50,195 nt of DNA from NCBI RefSeq assembly GCF_029892425.1, contig NZ_JARXWB010000045.1:1-50195 (forward strand), read 5' to 3'. The translations under genes and the position numbers were made by a program. The stretch's first letter is position 1. Every line of letters begins with the position of its first letter. Positions 45,173-50,195 of the stretch are shown one piece after another. Origin of the DNA: Bradyrhizobium sp. BR13661. GTDB lineage: Bacteria > Pseudomonadota > Alphaproteobacteria > Rhizobiales > Xanthobacteraceae. The notes beneath the pieces were generated by a model, which was not told the origin of the DNA, made no database searches, and saw only the letters and a program-made list of their open reading frames with translations.

Positions 45173-47011
45173 ATGACCGACGCTGGCGCCCCTCCACCTC
45201 CTGATAGCGCCGGCCCCGCCGGCAATGCGCCTTACCGGGTGCTGGCCCGCAAATACCGCCCTTCATCGTTTGACGATCTGATCGGCCAGGAGGCCGTGGT
45301 CCGCACCGTCTCGAATGCGTTCGAGACCGGGCGCATTCCGCAGGCCTGGATCCTCACCGGCGTCCGCGGTGTTGGCAAAACCACCACCGCGCGTATCCTC
45401 GCCCGCGCCCTCAACTACGAGATGCCGGATGGTTCGGTGAAGGGCCCGACTATCCACATGCCGACGCTGGGCGTGCATTGCCAGGCGATCATGGAAAGCC
45501 GGCACATGGACGTGCTGGAGATGGACGCGGCCTCGCATACCGGTGTTGACGACGTCCGCCAGATCAATGACAGCGTGCGCTACGCGCCGGCCAGCGCCCG
45601 CTACAAGGTCTACATCATCGACGAAGTCCACATGCTGTCGACGGCGGCGTTCAACGCCTTCCTGAAGACGCTGGAGGAACCGCCGGAGCACGCCAAGTTC
45701 GTGTTCGCGACGACGGAGATCCGCAAGGTTCCGGTGACGGTGCTGTCGCGCTGCCAGCGCTTTGATCTCCGCCGCGTCGAGGCCGACGTGCTGATGAAGC
45801 ACCTCGCCAATATCGCCGCGAAGGAGAATGTCGAGATCGAGCCCGAGGCGCTCGGCATCATCGCGCGCGCCGCGGAAGGTTCCGTGCGCGATTCGCTGTC
45901 GCTGCTCGACCAGGCGATCGCGCATGCGGCTGGCGCCGTGAAGTCCGATGCCGTCAGGCAGATGCTGGGGCTCGCCGACCGCACCCGCGTCATCGACCTG
46001 TTCGATTCGCTGGCGCGCGGCGACATCGCGAGCGCCTTCAAGGAATTCCGTGACCAGTACGACGTCGGCGCCGATCCCGTCGTCGTGCTCTCGGACCTTG
46101 CCGAGTTCGTCAATTTCGTCACCCGCGTGAAGATCATTCCGGCAATCGCCGACAACGTCGCCTATGGCGAGACCGAGCGGCTGCGCGCGCGCGATTTCGC
46201 GTCGAAGATCTCGCACCGCGTGCTGTCGCGGATGTTTCAGATGCTGCTCAAGGGCATTACCGAGGTGCAGGCCGCAACGCGTCCCGTCATGGCCGCCGAG
46301 ATGGTGCTGGTGCGCATCGCCTATGTCGCCGACCTGCCGACGCCGGACGAAGCGATCAGGATGCTGGAGCAGAATGGCGGCGGCTCGCCGGTCGTGAGCG
46401 GCGGTGGTGCGCGCAGCAGCGCGCCATCGGCGCCGATGGCCTCCGCGGCGCCGGCTGCTTCGGTCGCGCCTGTTCGCATGCCGACGTCGTCGCCGTCGGC
46501 GCTCGGCGGCGGTGCCCGGCCGCAAATGGCCGCGCCGGCGCCGGATCCGCATGGCGCGACACCTCAGTTGCGTGTCACCAGCTTCACCCAGCTCGTCGCG
46601 CTTGCAGGGCAGAAGCGTGATCTCATGACCAAGGGCGCGCTCGAAGGCGACATGCGCCTTGTCCGCTTCGAGGAGGGCCGGCTGGAAGTCGCGCTCGAGC
46701 CGAACGCCTCCAAGACCATGATCTCCGAGCTCGCGCGCAAGTTTGAGCTCTGGACCGGCCGCCGCTGGACCATCATCGTGTCCAACGAGCAGGGCCAGGC
46801 GACGCTGCGTTCGGTCAACCAGGCTGCCAAGCAGGAACATGCCCGCACCGCCGAGGCAGATCCGCGCGTGCAGGAGGTGCTGTCACGCTTCCCCGGCGCG
46901 AAGGTCGTCGAGGTCCGCAGGCTTGCCCCCGAGACGCCGGAATCCAATATTAACGCCGACTATGGCTCTGACGATCCGCCCGACGGTTCCGACGCCGACG
47001 ACGATCTCTGA
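45173..47011 (+). CDS. dnaX: DNA polymerase III subunit gamma/tau
   Basis: 612 residues. Clamp-loader AAA+ ATPase: RVLARKYRPSSFDDLIGQE, Walker A GVRGVGKTT, Walker B IIDEVHMLS, sensor 1 FATTEIRKVP, and SRC in LSRCQRFDLRR. The zinc-module cysteines are mostly missing: one remains in LGVHCQAIMESRH. A Pro/Ala/Ser-rich linker (about 405-465) leads to a C-terminal tau-like domain. It loads the beta clamp and holds replisome parts together. I cannot see a clear slippery site for the short gamma form. ybaB starts 25 bases downstream. Confidence 0.97.
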   Translation: MTDAGAPPPPDSAGPAGNAPYRVLARKYRPSSFDDLIGQEAVVRTVSNAFETGRIPQAWILTGVRGVGKTTTARILARALNYEMPDGSVKGPTIHMPTLGVHCQAIMESRHMDVLEMDAASHTGVDDVRQINDSVRYAPASARYKVYIIDEVHMLSTAAFNAFLKTLEEPPEHAKFVFATTEIRKVPVTVLSRCQRFDLRRVEADVLMKHLANIAAKENVEIEPEALGIIARAAEGSVRDSLSLLDQAIAHAAGAVKSDAVRQMLGLADRTRVIDLFDSLARGDIASAFKEFRDQYDVGADPVVVLSDLAEFVNFVTRVKIIPAIADNVAYGETERLRARDFASKISHRVLSRMFQMLLKGITEVQAATRPVMAAEMVLVRIAYVADLPTPDEAIRMLEQNGGGSPVVSGGGARSSAPSAPMASAAPAASVAPVRMPTSSPSALGGGARPQMAAPAPDPHGATPQLRVTSFTQLVALAGQKRDLMTKGALEGDMRLVRFEEGRLEVALEPNASKTMISELARKFELWTGRRWTIIVSNEQGQATLRSVNQAAKQEHARTAEADPRVQEVLSRFPGAKVVEVRRLAPETPESNINADYGSDDPPDGSDADDDL

Positions 47012-47036
47012 GCTATTCTTTCAAGGACGAACACCC

Positions 47037-47357
47037 ATGGCTGATTTTCTCGGCATGATGAAGCAGGCAGCGCAGCTGCAATCCAAGATGCAGGAGATGC
47101 AGGAGTCTCTCGCCAATGTGGAGGTCGAGGGCATCTCCGGCGGCGGTCTCGTCGCCGTGCGCATGACCGCGAAGATGGACGTCAAGGGCGTCAAGATCGA
47201 TCCCTCGCTGATGAAGGCCGAAGAGCGCGAAGTGCTGGAAGACCTGCTCGTCACCGCGCTCGGCGACGCCCGCCGCAAGGCGGAGACTGCGATGCAGGAA
47301 AAGATGCAGTCGCTCACCGGCGGGCTCGGCCTGCCGCCGGGGCTGTTCGGCCAATAA
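47037..47357 (+). CDS. YbaB/EbfC nucleoid-associated protein
   Basis: 106 residues. It has an N-terminal helix MADFLGMMKQAAQLQSKMQE, the conserved GISGGGLVAVRMTAKMDVKG strand region, and a C-terminal helix. It is a small dimeric DNA-binding protein found between dnaX and recR in most bacteria, as here. AAGGACGA precedes the ATG. It lies one base from recR. Confidence 0.96.
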   Translation: MADFLGMMKQAAQLQSKMQEMQESLANVEVEGISGGGLVAVRMTAKMDVKGVKIDPSLMKAEEREVLEDLLVTALGDARRKAETAMQEKMQSLTGGLGLPPGLFGQ

Positions 47358-47358
47358 T

Positions 47359-47961
47359 ATGGGCGCGGTTGCAGGTCCCGAAATCGAGCGGCTGGTGCAG
47401 CTTCTCGCACGGCTGCCAGGCCTCGGTCCGCGCTCCGCGCGGCGCGCGGCGCTGCATCTGATCAAGAAGCGCGAAGCGCTGATGATGCCGCTGACCTCTG
47501 CCTTGCAGGTCGCGCTCGACAAGGTCCAGGTCTGCAAGACCTGCGGCAACATCGACACGCAAAATCCCTGCACGGTCTGCACCGATCCGAAGCGCGATCC
47601 CGCCATCATCGTCGTCGTCGCCGACGTTGCTGATCTGTGGGCGCTGGAGCGGGCCAATGCAACGCAAGGGCGCTATCATGTGCTGGGTGCGACCTTGTCG
47701 CCGCTCGACGGTGTCGGCCCGCAGGACCTCACCATCGACGCGCTGGTCGCGCGGGCCCACGCGGCCGAGGTGCACGAGATCATCCTGGCGCTGAATGCGA
47801 CGGTCGACGGCCAGACCACGGCGCATTACATCACCGACCTGCTTCAGGACGCCAACGTCAAAGTAACCCGGCTGGCCCATGGTGTGCCTGTCGGTGGCGA
47901 GCTTGATTATCTCGACGAGGGCACGCTATCGGCCGCCATGCGGCAGCGGACCCTGTTCTAG
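47359..47961 (+). CDS. recR: Recombination protein RecR
   Basis: 200 residues, normal length. It has a helix-hairpin-helix LPGLGPRSARRAALHL, a four-Cys zinc finger CKTCGNIDTQNPCTVC, and a Toprim domain with VVVADVADLWALE and TVDGQTTAHYI. With RecF/RecO it loads RecA at gaps. It follows ybaB by one base. Confidence 0.97.
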   Translation: MGAVAGPEIERLVQLLARLPGLGPRSARRAALHLIKKREALMMPLTSALQVALDKVQVCKTCGNIDTQNPCTVCTDPKRDPAIIVVVADVADLWALERANATQGRYHVLGATLSPLDGVGPQDLTIDALVARAHAAEVHEIILALNATVDGQTTAHYITDLLQDANVKVTRLAHGVPVGGELDYLDEGTLSAAMRQRTLF

Positions 47962-48017
47962 AGCGTTTTCGAGCGAAGTGGATACCGGTTCGCGTGAAGA
48001 AAACGCGTCAAAACAAG
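47961..48017. repeat. Rhizobial short palindromic repeat (GCGTTTTC/GAAAACGC)
   Basis: Inverted repeat with arms GCGTTTTC (47963-47970) and GAAAACGC (47999-48006) around AGCGAAGTGGATACCGGTTC. It overlaps the last base of the recR stop and ends about 31 bases before the next gene. From memory this sequence is very common after genes in Rhizobiales; I could not search. Confidence 0.8.
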
Positions 48018-48048
48018 AATCTCCATCCAGATCTACGGAACGGACGAC

Positions 48049-48483
48049 ATGACGAAACTTTTCGCCACACGATGGGCTTTGGCCGCGACGTTGATGCTGC
48101 TGGTGACACCGGCCATCGCTGCGCAGCAGGACGACGAGGCGCCGCCGCCCTCGAAGCCCGGCAAGCCGATCAGCGCCGGCGAGGTGCTCTCGGGCGAGCT
48201 GAACGCCATGAAGATCCGCGATGCCAAGAATGCCGGCAAGCGGATTGCGATGTACCAGATCACTTCCGAGCCGCGCCGCCTGCCGGCGCCGAGCGGTCTC
48301 TGCGATCTCGAGACCGGGCCTGAGACCTTTCAGCTCGTCACCTCCAGCGATGCGCAGGCCTCGCAGTTGAAATCCTTCGTCGGCAAGGAGATCTCGGTCA
48401 AGGTGGATGAAGTCGCCTGCGCGAGCGATCCCGGCCAGATGAGCGAAGCCGTGGTGACGAAGTGGAGTTTGGTGAAGAAATAA
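48049..48483 (+). CDS. Small exported protein of unknown function
   Basis: 144 residues. The signal peptide is about 1-25 (LMLLVTPAIAAQ). An acidic/Pro-rich start of the mature part (DDEAPPPSKPGKP) is followed by a compact domain with GLCDLETGPETFQLVT and LKSFVGKEISVKVDEVACA, which carries two cysteines that could form a disulfide. I do not recognise the family. It follows recR after a palindromic repeat and is followed by the family A repeat at 48506-48592. Confidence 0.85.
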   Translation: MTKLFATRWALAATLMLLVTPAIAAQQDDEAPPPSKPGKPISAGEVLSGELNAMKIRDAKNAGKRIAMYQITSEPRRLPAPSGLCDLETGPETFQLVTSSDAQASQLKSFVGKEISVKVDEVACASDPGQMSEAVVTKWSLVKK

Positions 48484-48505
48484 GGGGTACCGACGGCTCT
48501 CCCGT

Positions 48506-48592
48506 CGTCATTGCGAGCGAAGCGAAGCAATCCAGACTTTCTCCGCGGAAACAGTCTGGATTGCTTCGTCGCAAGAGCTCCTCGCAATGACG
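48506..48592. repeat. Palindromic intergenic repeat, family A copy 2
   Basis: Long inverted repeat: CGTCATTGCGAGCGAAGCGA at the left and CTCGCAATGACG at the right, with AGCAATCCAGAC pairing GTCTGGATTGCT. It lies between the convergent exported-protein and AmpG-type genes. Ends and core match 16902-16981. Confidence 0.9.
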
Positions 48593-48608
48593 AGGAGAGA
48601 TGTGAGTG

Positions 48609-50042
48609 TCAAACCCTCACCGGCCCCAGTTCCTCGAAATGCCCGCGCTTCTGCAGCCAGGTCAGCAGCACCAGGCTCGGGATCGCCACCAGCACGCAGA
48701 TCACGAAGAACAGCGGCCAGCCGGTGAGGTCAGCGACGAACCCGGCGCCTGATGAGAGATAGGTTCGCCCCACCGCCGCAAGTGCGGTGAGCAGCGCATA
48801 CTGCGTCGCCGTGTGCAGCGGGTTCTGGCACAGCGCCGAGAGATAGGCGACGAAGATCACCGTGCCGATCGCGCTGGTGAAATTCTCCGCGCAAATTGCG
48901 AGCGCCAGCGCCCATTGGTTCGCGCCGACGACCGCGAGCCACGCGAAGGAGAGGTTGGCCAATGCCTGCAGCACGCCGCCGATCCAGAGCGAATTTGCCA
49001 GCGAGTAACGCCGTGCGACAAAACCGCCGGCAAAGCCACCGATCAAAGTTGCGGCGAGGCCGACGCCCTTCACGATCGCCGCGTAGTCGTTGCGGGTGAA
49101 GCCGAGGTCGATCACGAACGGCGCCGTCATCAGGCCGGAGAATGCATCGGTGAACTTGAACAGCACGACGAAAGCAAGTGCGACGAGCGCATCCTTCCGA
49201 TCCAGGAAATCAATGAATGCACTGGTCGCGGCCCGCGCGATTCGCGTTTCCAGGACGTTGTGAGGAACTATCCGGTGAATCCCGCGCAGCAGCGCCTTGA
49301 CCCACTCCCTCTCGGGATTCGGATGATAGTCGACGAGGGCATCTTCAGCCTGGCCTGATTGCCCGGGCTCTGTCGCGACGAGCGCCGTGATTGTTCCGAT
49401 CAGCACCATCGCCGCCATCACCACATAGCCCCACATCCAGGCTGACGGACGTGGAATGCCGCTGCCCTCGAAGCCCGAGACGATGAACAGCGCCCCCGCG
49501 GTCGAGACCAGCATACCGATGCGATAGGCTGCGACATAGGCCGCCATGCCGGCGGCCTGCTCGCTTTCGGGCAGGCTCTCGACGCGGAAGGCGTCGACCA
49601 CGATGTCCTGCGTCGACGATGTCGTCGCCACCAGCAGCGCGCCGAGCGCGACATAGAACGGCGAGCGTGCCGGATCGGTCATGGCCAGCAGCAGGATCGA
49701 AATGATCAGCAGCAGTTGCGAGAATAGCAGCCAGCCGCGCCGCCGCCCGAAGGCGCGTGTGAACAGCGGCACATGCATCGCATCCACCAGCGGCGCCCAC
49801 AGGAATTTCAGCGTGTAGGGCGTGCCGACCAGCGCGAACAGCCCGATGGTCTTGAGATCAACCCCGGCCTCGCGCATCCACACCAGCAGCGTCGATCCTG
49901 ACAGCGCCAGCGGCAGCCCCGAGGAGAAGCCGAGGAACAGCACGATCAGCACCCGCGGCTGCAGGTAGACAGCCAGGCTGTCGCGCCAGGAGGTCGCAGG
50001 GGCATCGGTGCCGGCGGAGGAGGTCGCGTCGGGTGCGGTCAT
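48609..50042 (-). CDS. AmpG-type muropeptide permease (MFS)
   Basis: 477 residues with about 12-14 membrane segments. The N-terminal GFSSGLPLALSGSTLLVWMR and FALVGTPYTLKFLWAPLVDA match AmpG, the importer of GlcNAc-anhydroMurNAc peptides for cell-wall recycling and a factor in beta-lactamase induction. GALLVATTSSTQDIVVDAFR is the second signature. Other AmpG-like proteins are acetyl-CoA or uncharacterised transporters, so the assignment is by family. The start at 50042 lies about 42 bases inside the last credible sequence. Confidence 0.88.
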   Translation of the reverse strand: MTAPDATSSAGTDAPATSWRDSLAVYLQPRVLIVLFLGFSSGLPLALSGSTLLVWMREAGVDLKTIGLFALVGTPYTLKFLWAPLVDAMHVPLFTRAFGRRRGWLLFSQLLLIISILLLAMTDPARSPFYVALGALLVATTSSTQDIVVDAFRVESLPESEQAAGMAAYVAAYRIGMLVSTAGALFIVSGFEGSGIPRPSAWMWGYVVMAAMVLIGTITALVATEPGQSGQAEDALVDYHPNPEREWVKALLRGIHRIVPHNVLETRIARAATSAFIDFLDRKDALVALAFVVLFKFTDAFSGLMTAPFVIDLGFTRNDYAAIVKGVGLAATLIGGFAGGFVARRYSLANSLWIGGVLQALANLSFAWLAVVGANQWALALAICAENFTSAIGTVIFVAYLSALCQNPLHTATQYALLTALAAVGRTYLSSGAGFVADLTGWPLFFVICVLVAIPSLVLLTWLQKRGHFEELGPVRV

Positions 50043-50084
50043 ACGGCCGTGTTAGCAGATTCTGACACCACAAGTGAGCTGTCG

Positions 50085-50195
50085 TGGCCCCGGCCACCCC
50101 CGGGGCCGCCCCCCGGGGAATGGGGCCAAATAAATCAAAAAACCGCACAAAAAAAACCCCCCCCGGGGGGTGCACGGGAACACAACCCGCGCGCC
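50085..50195. other. Low-quality contig-end sequence
   Basis: The last ~110 bases change character: GC homopolymers (for example CCCCCGGGG twice) and then A8, C8 and G6 runs in direct succession, with no coding pattern. This is typical of assembly or sequencing error at a contig end. Upstream promoter elements of the AmpG-type gene here should not be trusted. Confidence 0.8.

Noticed and set aside
45263..46840. Minus-strand open frame of about 525 codons opposite dnaX
   Set aside because: Antisense shadow; dnaX is complete with all ATPase motifs.

Overview
The window is a GC-rich, densely packed chromosomal segment of an alphaproteobacterium. Several things point to the Rhizobiales, most likely Bradyrhizobium or a close relative. 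These are the ChvG/ChvI two-component genes joined to a short HprK, an EIIA(Man) and an HPr; a DUF2865 gene; an alphaproteobacterial-type dnaX preceded by a small SRP RNA; and many intergenic palindromic repeats of the kind common in Bradyrhizobium. I assign the genus from gene content and recall, not from a database search. About 49 protein genes, one RNA gene, one clear intrinsic terminator and at least nine palindromic repeat copies can be supported. I saw no tRNA, rRNA, CRISPR array, prophage or insertion sequence.

Layout. 0-7 kb: a small HTH protein, lepA, then a divergent two-gene unit of a secreted caspase-like protein with two YARHG domains and a secreted M15 peptidase, followed by an integral-membrane glycosyltransferase. 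6.4-10.4 kb (minus): chvI, chvG, hprK, EIIA and HPr, the envelope-stress regulator plus a regulatory PTS with no sugar permease. 10.6-16 kb (plus): a HugZ-like protein, a secreted TPR-CHAT protein and pckA with its terminator. 16-20 kb: a TesB-like thioesterase and glycogen phosphorylase. 19.8-24.5 kb: small and unknown genes, including a free-standing sigma-70 region 1.1 protein, then a DUF2865 protein, pyrE, a glutathione transferase, a LysE-type exporter and an FMN reductase. 24.5-30.6 kb: polA, a LysR regulator divergent from a quinone oxidoreductase, and a membrane acyltransferase. 30.8-37.1 kb (plus): ugd, hrpB, a retropepsin-like protease and a phosphohexomutase. 37.3-44.8 kb (minus): an Lrp regulator; a PfkB kinase, nudC and a HIT protein; then a tightly overlapping unit of polar amino-acid ABC transporter, SDR-like protein and enolase-superfamily enzyme. 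45-48.5 kb (plus): SRP RNA, dnaX, ybaB, recR and a small exported protein. The last gene is an AmpG-type permease (minus).

How the genes may work together. Envelope and carbohydrate themes recur: ChvGI and the PTS next to pckA; glgP, ugd and phosphohexomutase feeding sugar nucleotides and glycogen; a glycosyltransferase and an acyltransferase; the caspase-like/M15 pair; and AmpG for muropeptide recycling. DNA maintenance is represented by polA, dnaX, ybaB, recR and hrpB.

The points most worth a second look are: the secreted caspase-YARHG/M15 pair; the free-standing sigma region 1.1 protein with a strong palindrome in its divergent promoter region; the apparent loss of every 3'-5' exonuclease catalytic residue in PolA; an SDR without the usual Tyr-x3-Lys motif inside a transporter-enolase operon; and the dense palindromic repeats. 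The last ~110 bases look like low-quality contig-end sequence.
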